A DNA stretch of 64,000 nucleotides from Dendrophyllia cribrosa (taxonomy: Eukaryota; Cnidaria; Anthozoa; Scleractinia; Dendrophylliidae): contig JAJLRJ010000011.1 in the NCBI GenBank assembly GCA_024195265.1, forward strand, positions 5,129,861 to 5,193,860, given 5' to 3'. The notes under the pieces were generated by a model that saw only the letters and a program-made list of their open reading frames with translations, was not told where the DNA came from and did not search any database. A program made the position numbers and the translations under genes. Below, one piece after another: positions 48,150 to 59,570 of this stretch (within the stretch, counting starts at the first letter, position 1; every line of letters starts with the position of its first letter).

Positions 48150-48929
48150 TGTTTTGTTCAAGACTTATTAGACGAAAACGGAAAATTCTTGTCTCTTGAT
48201 GATGTACAGATTAAATATAATGTTCATCTGAATTTTCTTCAATATTTTCAACTTATTGCTGCGATTCCAAGTTGCTTGAAGAAAGCAGCTCAAGAAATTG
48301 CCGTAACAAAAAGAGACCTAATGAAGGAACAAGAGGTTTTTTACTTTTCTGATAATAGACCATTCTCCTTGACTAAATTGAAATGTAAGGACTACTACAA
48401 TTTATTTCAGGAAGGTAAAACTACAGAGCCTACTGCTGTTAAACGCTGGTCTAGCTTATTTCCTTACTTTGCCACTAGTTGGGAACAGTCTTTCAATACA
48501 ATTTATAAATCGACTAAAGACAATAAATTAAGAGAATTTGGTTACAAAATACTCCATAGAATTTTAGTAACCAACAAAGAACTCAAGAAATTCAAAATCA
48601 GAAATGATGATCTTTGTGATCAGTGTAAGACTCCTGATTCACTGGAACATGTTTTTTTACAATGCCCTGCAAATGTCAAATTTTATCATGAAATCTTATC
48701 ATGGTTTAATGTGTCCCACAATACTCTTATTAATCTTTCCCCTGAGCAAATTCTGATGCAGAAATATATCCCTGGTCCTGTAAATGAGAACCTCAGACGC
48801 CGACTAGATCTACTCATCCTGTTTATTAAAAAGTATGTATATAGTTGTAAAATTAATGTGGTGCCCCCTAACTGTACGCAATTTATAAATAATTTAAAAA
48901 CACAATGGAAAATAGAAAGATTAACTTGA
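48150..48929 (+). pseudogene. LINE ORF2, C-terminal part
   Basis: A 250-residue frame resumes at the region after the RT domain (LLDENGKFLSLDDVQIKYN) and includes the zf-RVT-like segment with CDQCKTPDSLEHVFLQC. The RT motifs are absent, so this copy could not have moved by itself after the deletion. Confidence 0.8.
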
Positions 48930-49153
48930 TGTAATTATTATCTCTCGTAGCTTCTCACTTGTAATTTACTAATAATTAAGTTAATAATGTAAATTGTTTT
49001 CTTTCCCTTTTAGTGTGTTTCTGTATTTTTTCTTCTTTTTTTTTGTATTTTAACGTCATTATTGCAAATAAAAAAAAACATAGCTAATTTTAAACTTATT
49101 TTGTGTTAGCCCTACATGTGAGTCACGTTTATTGATTTGCTATTTTGGCCGCC

Positions 49154-51670
49154 TCAAAGGGGCTTCTGACAAAGAACAACTGGGCACTCGGCCTCCCCGC
49201 CAAGATAAGCGGTACATTCGCAGTTGATGTCATTCCACTTCCCAGGTATTCCGTATGCCGGTTTTGATGAGGTCACATACATGTTTCCACAATGTTCACC
49301 TCCATGATTCAGGTCCATGTTCGGTTCGCCTGTTTTCCAGTTTTGATACGCTTGCTTCTTCAGTGGAGAGCCATCAATCCAATAGAAGTCTAGCTTTGAT
49401 GTCTTATCCTTTCGCTGCATACCAAGCCACACACCCTCAAGAGTTACTGTATGTTGCTTCTGCGCCAGGTCGAGAATGAACGTGTTCTCAGCGGATGATT
49501 TTATTATGGGGAGATCTGCCCCCATATTCTGGCATTTTGCTCTAGCATTTGCCCATTTTGTAGTTGGAGTCGTATCGTCGATATAATAACATGCATCTCC
49601 GTGTCTAACCCAACCAGCTAGACAACCTGAAAAAAAAACAAAATACGAGAAAAACAAGAAGAGCATCAAATTAATGAAACTAATTAACTTGTTTGATTTT
49701 GATTAAGCCTCATAAGGCGCTCAAAATTTTGATAGTATTTCCAAGGGAGAACACATTGTATTCATTTGTAGATTTAGGTTCGTCATTTTGGAATTGCTTA
49801 CATAAAACAAACCCCTATATTTAGTTGCGTCCTTTTTTGTATGAGTTTCGAAATTTAATTGTTTTCCTCATCTGATCTGATTACGAGGAGATCTCCCTCC
49901 ATATTCTGGCAAGGTCCAGCGTCTGGCTGTTTCTGGGTTAGAATATCATCTATATAATAATATAATTCTTCATGTCTTACCCAATCAGCTGGACAAGTTG
50001 AACAAGAAAACCAAGAGAAAACGAATCACAAGAAGGATAAGGCGAGAAAGGAACCTCAGTTATATCTGTTTACATATAGCTATACATGCCACATATCTTA
50101 TAGAAAATATGGAGTTCTGCTAAGAGTTTTTTTTCTCGCTGTTTCCCTGCTTGTCCTTCTTCAGTATCGTAAGAAGACCGTGAGTAGGCTCCACAGTGTT
50201 TAACCTTAAATGTCAACTGACAAATTCTCCTTTCTGGTCTCCTTACATTTCTTATAGTACTATATCTAGAGTTGGGAGAAGTTGTTTTAAATCAAGGCAG
50301 TTCATCTTTGGTGATCATTTCCTTAATTTTCATGATCTGTTTGCTTCACTATTCATCGATATCACAAGGAGAATTTTTTATGTTGAACACTATTGAGACT
50401 TGAAGGGTTAAGTTTCCCCTAAGTCAGTCTTATGAGGCCAAGCCATGAAGCTACCAGAAAAAGAACATAACTTTTTAACATAACCATTTTTATTCTTTCA
50501 ACATCAGTCTTTTTATAACCGTGTATTTTTGACCACTTGCTTATTATTGATAGAATTAACGAATGTGTTGCCTTAGCGCTAAAGCCTCAGACACCTAGAC
50601 CTCCTAAAGTAAACGTTTTTCTACTTACTTGGCGTGCAACTGAGTTCAATCACTTGGACCATTTCATCGATTAATTTCTTGACCTCTTCGTGTTCTTTTT
50701 TTACCTCGTCTTTATATTTGTTTATTGCGTCAGTGACAGGGCAAGCTGCAAACGATATTAGGCGATATATTGAGATGTGCGATTTGGATTATTACTTTTA
50801 TCACCACCAACCCAAGACATTTGTTCACGAGCTATACAATATAAACATATTTCACTTTTTCAGCAAAAATGACATCAAATTTCCTAGCAGTTAAGAAATG
50901 ATATTTTCAAAGGTTACGTTGTTTATCCTTAAAAAACGTGCAGACATAGAACATTAATTAGAGTAACAAGCAAATGGCGGTGTGTCCGCGATGTGAGACC
51001 GGCAAAATATATTAAGAATGGACGCATATATGAAAACATTTCCGAAAATCAGCTGTCACTTTTTCTGTCATTTTAAACAAAATCGCTTTCACAACTTCAT
51101 CTCGTTATGTGCAATAGAGAGATGGACGCTTGATGAGGCAAAGACGTTTAAAGAACAGATGGACGCTTGATGAGGCAAAGACGTTTAAAGAACAGATGGA
51201 CGCTTGATGAGGCAAAGACGTTTAAAGAACAGATGGACGCTTGATGAGGCAAAGACGTTTAAAGAACAGATGGACGCTTGATGAGGCAAAGACGTTTAAA
51301 GAACAGATGGACGCGGGATCAAGCACCAATATCACTAACACGAAAGGAAGCTGAAATCCACAAGTTAGTAATTGGAGAAACAAGAAAAAGGAAATCCCAC
51401 AGCTATCATTTTAAGGAACTCAAATTGGCTTCCAAAACCAATATACATTGTCTTCAACATCCATCGAGACTATCCGAATGTCATGGACTTCACTATTACG
51501 TAATTTGCTACCATATTAACTCGATTTGGCCCATCCCATCCTTTCAGATTGTTAAGCTAAATTTTTATTACTTTGATCATTTTACCTTCAGGTTTTAAAC
51601 GCTGCTTTGCCATCCTCACCACTGGGAACATGATAAAGAGGACAATGATGATCGTTGTTTTGTTAGCCAT
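49154..51670 (-). CDS. Secreted C-type lectin 1 with coiled-coil neck
   Basis: Exons on the minus strand: 51670-51586, 50745-50629 and 49626-49154 (TGA), 675 nt in total (224 aa), phases agreeing at both GT-AG junctions. Exon 1 is a signal peptide (KTTIIIVLFIMFPVV). Exon 2 is a charged helix (KYKDEVKKEHEEVKKLIDEM) flanked by cysteines, a likely oligomerising neck. Exon 3 is a whole C-type lectin domain: WVRHGDACYY, WLGM, EPN (known to favour mannose-type sugars) and KWNDINC with the WND calcium motif. Likely an extracellular sugar-binding recognition protein. An AATAAA signal lies at 49128-49133. Intron 1 holds a 37-bp minisatellite and intron 2 a decayed copy of the lectin exon. Confidence 0.88.
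49877..50005 (-). pseudogene. Decayed duplicate of the lectin-domain exon
   Basis: The minus-strand reading CPADWVRHEELYYYIDD...GPCQNMEGDLLVI parallels the start of the functional exon (CLAGWVRHGDACYYIDD...KCQNMGADLPII). Only ~42 codons remain, a key cysteine is replaced, and no acceptor is obvious. It sits in intron 2 of lectin 1. Confidence 0.75.
51118..51313. repeat. 37-bp minisatellite, five copies
   Basis: The unit agatggacgcttgatgaggc + aaagacgtttaaagaac is repeated five times with no visible change, in intron 1 of lectin 1. The homogeneity suggests recent expansion. Confidence 0.95.
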
Positions 51671-51764
51671 CGTCGATTCTGCCGAAATAAAATAATTTAG
51701 TGTGCGCGGTTTGTTTTTAAAATGTCAATTTTTTAAATTTGTTTTCTGTAACTTGGCCCGAGGT

Positions 51765-51925
51765 TCCAGGAGTTTGGGGATCCGAGGGTCCGATGGTCCG
51801 CGGGTCCGGGGATCCGGGCGTCCGGGGTTCTAAGAGTCGAGTTTCGGGGATCCGAAGTTCCCGGAGCCTGGGAGTCCAGAGGTCTGGAGTTCCAGGATTC
51901 CGGGGTCCGGGGTTGGAAATCCGGA
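51765..51925. repeat. G-rich ~9-bp minisatellite upstream of lectin 1
   Basis: Degenerate (g)ggg(a/g)tccg units. It begins about 95 bp upstream of the lectin 1 start codon on the minus strand, so it lies in the likely promoter. Confidence 0.7.
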
Positions 51926-52081
51926 CCCGCTATCAGACCTGAAATCTTACCATCTTTAGAATCGGATAGGCCTATTTACTGCTTGTTTAAAATTGAAATT
52001 TGTGCTGCACTACTCAGCTGAATATCTCATTTAATGCCCTTTCTGAGAAGAATATGATGTGGACTGCACGTACAATGACGG

Positions 52082-52242
52082 TAATAGATGGTTTGCACGT
52101 TACGTCATGGCGGCCATGTTGGAGCACACCTACAAAAGAATTTTAATGAACCTCTTTTGTTATGTGCTCCAACATGGCCGCCATGGCCTTTGTCATTTGA
52201 GTCCCATAGGACTGAAGGTCACGTGAATGAAAACCATCTATT
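52082..52242. mobile_element. Palindromic MITE, ~160 bp
   Basis: Outer words aatagatggtttgc / aaaccatctatt and inner arms catggcggccatgttggagc / gctccaacatggccgccatg are inverted. Confidence 0.75.
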
Positions 52243-53040
52243 GTTTACGTGTACACATTGAAGTTAGATTTAAAAAAAGTACTGTGGAACCGCATGGGAG
52301 GGAAGAAATTATTAGCTGTGAAAACGTTTCAACGGAGTTTACTGTGTGCAAGTTTAAATTGGACACCCTCACAACTATAAACAATTCTTGGATCCATCCT
52401 TGGAAATAATTGCTACTACATTGAATACTTCATGAGAATGCATAATAGCCCTTTTCAAAGGAGGCCGACGGTTCAACAACTGTTGAAACTCACTGGGAAG
52501 CAACTGTTGTTAAATGTTGTTTCAAGCTGTTGATAATTTTTTCAAAGAAACTTTCTCATTTAGGTAGCAGCAATTAGCCAGTAGATTGATATTTAATTTA
52601 AAGCAATTTCATTATTTAGGAATATTTGGTCATTTGCCTCAAACCGAATGTTTCAAAAGCAAACTTTAAAATACGCTACCCACAACAGTAGCCGACGAAC
52701 ATATCGGTAGAGAACATTAAAAAACAATTATTTTGCGGCACATGAATGTATATTGTTAATGGTGTGGCTGGGAAAACAAGGAAATTAATACTATTTTCAG
52801 CGAACAAAGAGCAAACATTGTTAATGACTAAACTTGATTAAATATGCTTTAAAAAAATGCATTTTGATATAAACGCCAAACAATACCAAACCAAAATGCT
52901 AAAAAGATATTGTTGGCCTGGTATAGAGTAGTTTGTTTCATATAGTTTCGTATTAATTTCAGTACATACCAGTGTTTGTTGAGCTAAGTGTCTAACAGCT
53001 TCTTGTTCGGGGAAGTCTCACCTAGTTATGAGGAAATTTA
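52243..53040. other. AT-rich intergenic DNA
   Basis: No gene or clear repeat seen, apart from a truncated CAGT...-type MITE end (gttcgagtaagttgg...tactgta) at 53045-53070. Confidence 0.4.
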
Positions 53041-53044
53041 TTGA

Positions 53045-53420
53045 GTTCGAGTAAGTTGGATTCTACTGTACTTAAACAAATGCTTGACCGGAAATATTTC
53101 GCAATATTTATGTATTTTTTACGTTGGCTGTCGTTTTAACATGTTATTAAACATGTCTGCAGTCATAGCTCCATGAATTCTTTGTCTTTATGTCTGCTCG
53201 ATGCAAATTAGTCTACTTAGCCATCTGCGCCAAAACAGACAAACATGCAATCCCCTCCAATCAAATTTCGCCGATGATACATGTATGTTTTTTAACTTAG
53301 CCGTAACGGTGATACGAAACACACATTTCTTGCTGTCGTTTCACTTGTTTTGACCACGACAAGGTTTATATATACTGCAGGTAAGTAACCGATTGGTATT
53401 ATGACATGAGGTAAAAAAAA
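53045..53420. repeat. 375-bp direct duplication, copy 1
   Basis: Matches 56147-56517 nearly throughout (gttcgagtaag...gaggtaaaaaa), about 3.1 kb away. Both copies contain a TATA-like word (aggtttatata). The right edge of copy 1 meets the start of the Penelope RT frame. Confidence 0.85.
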
Positions 53421-54710
53421 TGTTTCACTGTACATGTAGCTTTATCGATTCACTATTACAACCTATTGCAACCAAACAGAAGTCATATTTGAAAGACACT
53501 ACCGACTTCATAAATTTCATTGAAAACACACTTACGTCAAACAACACTTTACTAGCAACACTAGATGTCAGTTCTCTCTACACTATTATTCCTCACGAAG
53601 AAGGAATGAATGTAGTATGCCTTCAGTACGAAAAGCACTATGGGTCAAACCTTCCAATTCCCTTTATTAACCTAAGGGAATTAATGCGACTCATACTGGA
53701 GGAAAATTCTTTCAAATTCACTGATAAACATTTCGTACAAACACACGGCATCGCTATGGGAACTAAAATGGCTGTCTCTTTTTCTGTGATCTATATGGCA
53801 GATCAAGAAGAACGACTTCTAACGGCTAGTCCATTCAAACCGTTTGCCTGGAAGAGATTTATTGATGACATTTTTTCAATGTGGGATATACCAGCCATAG
53901 AAGTCCGAAATTTCGTCGACTTTGCAAACGCTTTCCATCCTACGATAAAATTTACATTCGCACTGTCATCAACGAAAGCTGTTTTCCTTGATACAGAGGT
54001 CTTTAAAGGTCCCCGTTTTTCAACTCATCGAATCTTGGACATACGGACTCATTTCAAACCAAGCGAGACCTTTCAGTATACACACTTCTCAACCTGTCAC
54101 CCTCTTAACACTACGAAGGGTTTTATCAAAGGAGAAGCAATCCGCCTCTTACGGACCAATTCAGACTTCAAGAACTTCGAGAAATACAAACGAGGCTTCG
54201 AAGTCAGACTCTACACTGAGAGGCTACCAAGAAACTCTCGTTAAAAATATTCTCAATGAAGTAAAATTCTCTAACGGAACAGAGGCACTTCGGTCAAAAC
54301 CAAAACAAAGAAATGAGATTCTACCTTTTGTCACAACTTAAGGCTGGGTTTCACTAGCGCATAAGCATAAGCACAAGCCAACATACGCAGACTCAGTAAC
54401 ATGTTGATCATTAGTGCCTATTGTTCTGTTTTGTTCAAACAATTGGAACTAATGAAGAACACGTTACTGAGTCTGCTTATGTTGGCTTGTGCTTATGCTT
54501 ATGCGCTAGTGAAAACCAGCCTTTACAATCCGGCTGTGCCAAATCTTAAAAATATCCTCATGAAACACTGGCATATCATTCAAAACCAAACAGGCCTCGC
54601 CAAAATTTTCAGTCAAGAACCGATTGTATCCTACCGGAAGGAAAACTCACTAAATGACACTCTTGTCCGCGCGAAATTACCTTCAACTACACAACAATCC
54701 TAACTAAACA
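53420..54710 (+). pseudogene. Penelope-like reverse transcriptase, broken
   Basis: Frame 53420-54244 has RT motifs: SYLKDTTDFI, LDVSSLYTIIPHEEG, HGIAMGTKMAVSF, the catalytic WKRFIDDIFSMW (with one Asp pair, DD) and FLDTEV. A frameshift near 54230 moves the sense to a frame reading RGYQETLVKNIL up to VTT. A 182-bp MITE then interrupts it (54341-54522), after which YNPAVPNLKNILMKHW...VSYRKENSLNDTLVRAKL continues to a stop. No GIY-YIG domain is seen. The N-terminus and 5' region are missing. Confidence 0.88.
54341..54522. mobile_element. PIF/Harbinger-type MITE inside the Penelope RT
   Basis: Termini AGGCTGGgtttcactagcgc / gcgctagtgaaaaCCAGCCT with a 3-bp TTA duplication (54338-54340, 54523-54525), as expected for Harbinger (TWA). 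Removing one TTA restores the host reading in phase, so it inserted into an existing RT. A half copy lies near 37845-37908. Confidence 0.9.
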
Positions 54711-54879
54711 AGAAGCTTCCATAGCTTTTATTATGCTCTCATGACATCAAACACTTGGAAGGACCCATATACCGATCGCTAATAATTAACTCTTCTGAGT
54801 TAAGCGATCTTACCTTATCCCGCCTCTTAAGTTGATCTCTTAAGCGCGAGCGTAGAAGCTGAGGGGGCGATGTAGCAGC

Positions 54880-55020
54880 TCCCGTAAGGTCTCACACCAT
54901 TGGTTCGATACCCTAACCCTAAACAATAGAACAAACAACACAACAATGGACCCTAGACCTAAAAACAATAGAAGCTGTGTTTTACAAGGCCAATGAAAAT
55001 AGAGGTTTCTGAGAGCTGCT
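54880..55020. repeat. Dispersed repeat, inverted relative of 4880-5050
   Basis: Shared words cgatgtagcagct, ctcacaccattggttcgata and aacaaacaacacaacaatgg. The two copies lie ~50 kb apart and on opposite strands. Type unknown; non-coding. Confidence 0.65.
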
Positions 55021-55439
55021 ACACTACCGAGCTGAGGACTTATTTGGGGACTTTATTAAACCATGCAATGCTAGGGAATCACCGTAAAGACAACATTTAC
55101 CGTGATGCAGCGTTCGACCTAAGTCTGGAAAATTTCATTTAAAGTCCGCAGATCGGTTTAATTTTTCATACTGAGTTCGAAGTCAAATAATTGACGAGTA
55201 AACAGATCTAAAATATTACATCAGCTACTTCTCTCTCTTATTTCAAACACTGCGTATTTGTGTCACGTTGACATGTTTTTAATCTATCGAAACAAAATTT
55301 GGTTTATTTGTACTTTACAAATGGCAGCGAAACTTCACACATTTAACAACATCGTTTGCCGGGTGGTAGCGTTTTCCTAAGTCTTAAAAAATCCATTTGA
55401 AGTCCCCTAAAGCTGAAAGCCTTATGCATTGGTCAGTGA

Positions 55440-55690
55440 AATTACTACGGAAAGGTTTTGGCTGAAAAATGGAAGGACTGTGAACATTTGCATATTTCCC
55501 CATCAGCTATAACTCGTTCAACGCTTCACGACGTTTTCACGAGTTACAAACTCCGTTTGAACGGAAGAAGTGAACATTTGTAAAGTTTTCCCCGTCAACT
55601 ACATGTATAACACGTTCAACGCTTCGCGTATTCATGAGTTACAAAATCCGTTTGAAACAAGAACAAAAAAAATATTTGTAACAATGAGAT
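55440..55690. repeat. Two diverged ~95-bp tandem units
   Basis: Words gaagtgaacatttg, cacgttcaacgcttc and gagttacaaa...ccgtttgaa recur once each in order. The rest of 55020-56040 shows nothing recognisable. Confidence 0.6.
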
Positions 55691-56039
55691 GTCCAAAAAT
55701 CCGGCACAAGAATAGTGAGCAGCGCCGCGCATGGCAACTCGTGACAATCTCCCTTTAAAATACTTGTTTATGCAGTATTTAGTGTATCTAGGTTTTCTTC
55801 ACGTTTGGTACAAGTTTCACAACATACCTCAAAGTTTGTCAAGCGTTCTGATCGGTTGTGTATTCCTAAGAATTGTAGTGTCAGCTTCTTCATTCGTTTG
55901 TTATATGTCAAAGAGAAAAACTGTTTGAATTATTAACTAGTGGCTAAAATGTTCAATGTTTTAATTAAGCAATAGAAACTGCCACACTCACAAAAAAGAA
56001 CAAAGGTTTGATGGACAAGTTGCACCAATTATGAAGATA

Positions 56040-56170
56040 CAGTAGAACGTCGCTAACTTTAAAAATAGAGTACGAGTTATCGGGATAAATTTAAGCCAAG
56101 AAAAAGTAAAATTAGTTCGAGTTAGCGGGGAGTTCGAGTTAACAGAGTTCGAGTAAGCTGGGTTTTACTG
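56040..56170. mobile_element. Short MITE with CAGTAGAACGTC / TTTTACTG termini
   Basis: TA flanks the right end. Internal gttcgagtta words repeat. It overlaps the left end of duplication copy 2, and the same end occurs in copy 1. Confidence 0.6.
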
Positions 56171-56517
56171 TACTTAAACAAATGCTTGACGGAAATATTT
56201 CTCAATATTTATGTATTTCTTACGTTAGCTGGTCGTTTTAACATGTTGTTAAACATGTCTGCAGTCATAGCTCCATGAATTCTTTGTCTTTATGTCTGCT
56301 CGATGCAAATTGGTCTACTTAGCCATCTGCACCAAAACAGACAAACACGCAGTCCCCTCCAATCAAATTTCGCCGATTGATATTTTTTTAACTTAGCCGT
56401 AACGGTGATACGAAACACACATTTCTTGCTGTCGTTTCACTTGTTTTGACCACGACAAGGTTTATATAAACTGCAGATAAGTGACCGATTGGTACTATGG
56501 AATGAGGTAAAAAAATA
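56147..56517. repeat. 375-bp direct duplication, copy 2
   Basis: Near-identical to 53045-53420. Downstream 56518-56980 shows no domain. Confidence 0.85.
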
Positions 56518-56984
56518 TCCGTGAAAACTTCATCGGCTAAGTTTAAAGTTATCCGATGAACTGTGAGCCGGTGAGGCGGGCGCGGAAAAAAAATGTCCAA
56601 TAGAGAATTCGAGCGTAAAGCAGGAAAAGAAAAAAAGAAATGTTTCCTTCCCTTTCTGTGCCTAACATGCAGGCACATGGCCACGGAGAGAGTGAGGAGC
56701 ACAAAGGAAAGAGGAAACTACCTTTTCTCTACCTTCGAGCTCCGCGCTCTCTACAGGTGCTTCGCGCTCTTCGACTGAGTCGCTTTTCTAGCGCGTAGCA
56801 CGCAGGAACAAATTAGCTGCCAAAGCCGAGAAAGGCCATCTTGCTATAAACTGAAACTCCACGAAATGTTCTTACATTGGTTCCGTACGGTGGCCCGTAA
56901 GGAACATGGCCTGATGCATGTGTTTCTTTCATTCGTTAAGTGGACATTTTCCTATTTCGTCTTACAGTAGATAACACGTATACG

Positions 56985-57129
56985 AGATCTTGACTTATAA
57001 TGCGAGATCTCGACCTATAACTCAAGACTCGACTTATAACACCAGATCTCGACTTATAACGCCAGATCTTTACTATAAATCGACATCTCGACTTATAACA
57101 CGAGATAAAATAAAAATTGAAACAACAAC

Positions 57130-57164
<35 letters not shown>

Positions 57165-57285
57165 TATTTAGGCAGTTTCAGTATATGACCTTACGAATCT
57201 TAACTTATAACTCGACTAACTCGACATCTCGTCTTACATGTATAACGGGAGATCTCTACTTATAAAGCGAGATCTCGATTAGGAT
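56985..57285. repeat. ~20-bp minisatellite and (AAT)n run
   Basis: Repeats of gagatctcgacttataac (56985-57105 and 57195-57280) on both sides of an (ata) run at 57128-57163. Confidence 0.8.
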
Positions 57286-57299
57286 TACCTTAAGGAGAC

Positions 57300-58670
57300 T
57301 GAACATAGTTTTGAACTCAAAGCAACCGAATGTTCAAAAGTTTTCTCTTTATTATCTAAACTATGTAAATAACATGTTAAGTAAACATAACATGCAGGTA
57401 AACTGTGGCCACAAATTTGCATTTAAACTTTTCAAGGTACAAATTAATTAGTGTCTTCAACGCGGGTAAAAAATAGTGTTTGTAAACTTCGATCACCAAT
57501 TCAGTTTCTTGTTTCTGAGCAACATCTTCAGAATTTGTCCAATTTTGTCTGTTTAAGCTAAGCAGTCGCAGCAACAAGGAGTTTTCGCATTTCATGTCAC
57601 ACGAAGGGAATTGCCGTTGCAATCTGTCTCCGCGTTATGTCCTTGCGGCCTATCGCCTAGTGCAGTGTAATAATTAGCTCACCCGCTCCACTAGACAGAT
57701 AGGGACTGCTTACATCAGTCTAATTCAATGCGGAAGCATCGCATTCGGATTTTCTTCGTTAAAAATGAAAAAAAGAATGTTGGAAATCTTTTCATCAGAA
57801 ATGTATGTAGCCATACATTAATGTCATTAAAGGCCAGCTGAAACTGAACATGTATTGCAGTTCGGTAATGGTGATTGAACGTGGCGCGAAGGAATGGAAT
57901 AGCATGCCCTTTAAAGCTCACATGCAAGTACGCAAATTTCAATCTACTCCAGTGAAATCTACAATGGTGGGTATTGAATGAAAACTTCAATCCAGAAACA
58001 ATCAAGTGTTCTCCTACCTACTCTCTCACACCTACAACCCTCTCCGTCAGCACTTGCAATATTTTCCTTTGCGCGCCTCCTATCCCTCGCTCTATTGTAG
58101 CTGAACGCCTAGAACAGCCTAGGAATTGGTTTGAGGCAGGTGATGCAAGTTGCTCCATCATCAGAACCAGCTTCCATCTTAATTTTAGAGACCGCACAAC
58201 TCCTCGCTAACTATGCGCACAAAATATCGAAACAAGTGATTTGTTGAAGCAATCTATGAGTTATAGTCTCCTTGTATTTAGTCAAGAAAAGCTGCTTTAT
58301 AGCAAATTTTATATTTTTATTTTATTTGGCGGGAATCCGGCCGCTACTTTGCCAAGATCGAAATAAATGACAGAATGACTGAAACAGCAATTCGTAAACA
58401 TGGAGATTTCCTGATCATGGGCAGTGGATGTTTAAGTACAATTATCAACTGATGTGTAAATAACACCGTAGAAAAATAAACAGCCAAGTTAGTGCTTGAA
58501 AACAGCCAAAAGATGCTTACAAAGAGAAGTTTGAGGTAATCGCTCTTGTCAGTTACCCAAAGTAACAAACGGTTTGGTTGTAGTGGAACATCCATTGCGT
58601 TTTTATACTTAAGATGGATAATAAACATTTTTATTATATAAACACCAATGAAATACCAGGTGAGCTTTCG
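57300..58670. other. Intergenic stretch without recognised gene
   Basis: Frames of 78-96 codons on both strands overlap each other and have no domain or splice support. I see nothing further. Confidence 0.35.
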
Positions 58671-58821
58671 CGCGTAAACATCAAATCTTCACACGTGAGA
58701 ATAACATGTTATCTTCACACGTGAAAAGATCACCGTTGCTACGTTGTTCTACTTTAGGACTTCAAAAAAATATAAAAGTGAAATGGTTTGATTTCATTGG
58801 TGTTTATATAATAAACAGAAC

Positions 58822-58922
58822 ATTACATGGCCGCATGAAGATACGAAATTTCTCTTCTCGTGTTGAAAAATATTTTTCAACACGAGAAGAGAAATTTCGT
58901 ATCTTCGCGCGGCCATGTAATA
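58822..58922. mobile_element. Perfect-hairpin MITE core
   Basis: The arms attacatggccgcatgaagat and complement, through ctcttctcgtgttgaaaaat / atttttcaacacgagaagag, meet with almost no loop. Wider inverted words (ttatataaacaccaatgaaat / tttcattggtgtttatataa) at 58636 and 58793 suggest a larger foldback of about 58630-58925. Confidence 0.8.
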
Positions 58923-59570
58923 TCCTCTATTTACGATTTTTTTTAAATAAGTTATTTTTATTACTTTTCGGTTATCATTGAGACACATGTTGGTAAAGTT
59001 TGGCGACAATCGGTTGCTATAGTAACGAGATATGACATCATAAGGAGCGTAGTCAAAGCCATTATGGAATAAAAATTCGTGTTTTTCACCATTTCCGATG
59101 AAAAAACATATACACTCCTCTACCAAAAGTGGCAAAATATATCATGTTTTACAACAATAGCAAAATAAATAAATTTTTAGTAGAATACAAGATGGCGGAC
59201 ATCTGGCGGCCATTTTGGATGACGTCGCGGACCCCCAGCAGCTCTATATACCATACGTTTTACCTTATCTTGTAGAGTACATCGCAGACTATCTAAAATA
59301 TTTCTGAAATATTCTAACACCACAAAAACCCAAGGGAGGGGCTGCAACCCCCCACCCCCCCTCCGTTGTACAACCGTGGGGGTATACGTTTGCGTGTACC
59401 TCCGAGGATTAATAGAAAGCGTTTTGCCCCATCGTCAATTTTGTTGTATGCCTTTTGTTTTTTCAACTAATTTACTTTTTTTTGTATTTATAGCGTTGGT
59501 TCTGACAGCATAATGACCAAGATTATTTTATTCGTTTCACTTCTTGTGGTAACAACAATGTCTAAAGCTG

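Larger units (their letters stand above)
46650..49080 (+). mobile_element. L1/Tx1-type LINE with internal deletion
   Basis: It contains an ORF1 (46692-47554, one frameshift), the start of an ORF2 endonuclease (47795-48103) and the ORF2 C-terminus (48165-48929), ending in an A-rich tail at 49066-49079. The reverse transcriptase is missing, lost by deletion near 48105-48150. It inserted next to satellite array 6. No clear target duplication was found by eye. Confidence 0.85.

Noticed and set aside
51118..51313. CRISPR-like direct repeats
   Set aside because: The units follow head to tail without unique spacers, in a eukaryotic intron.
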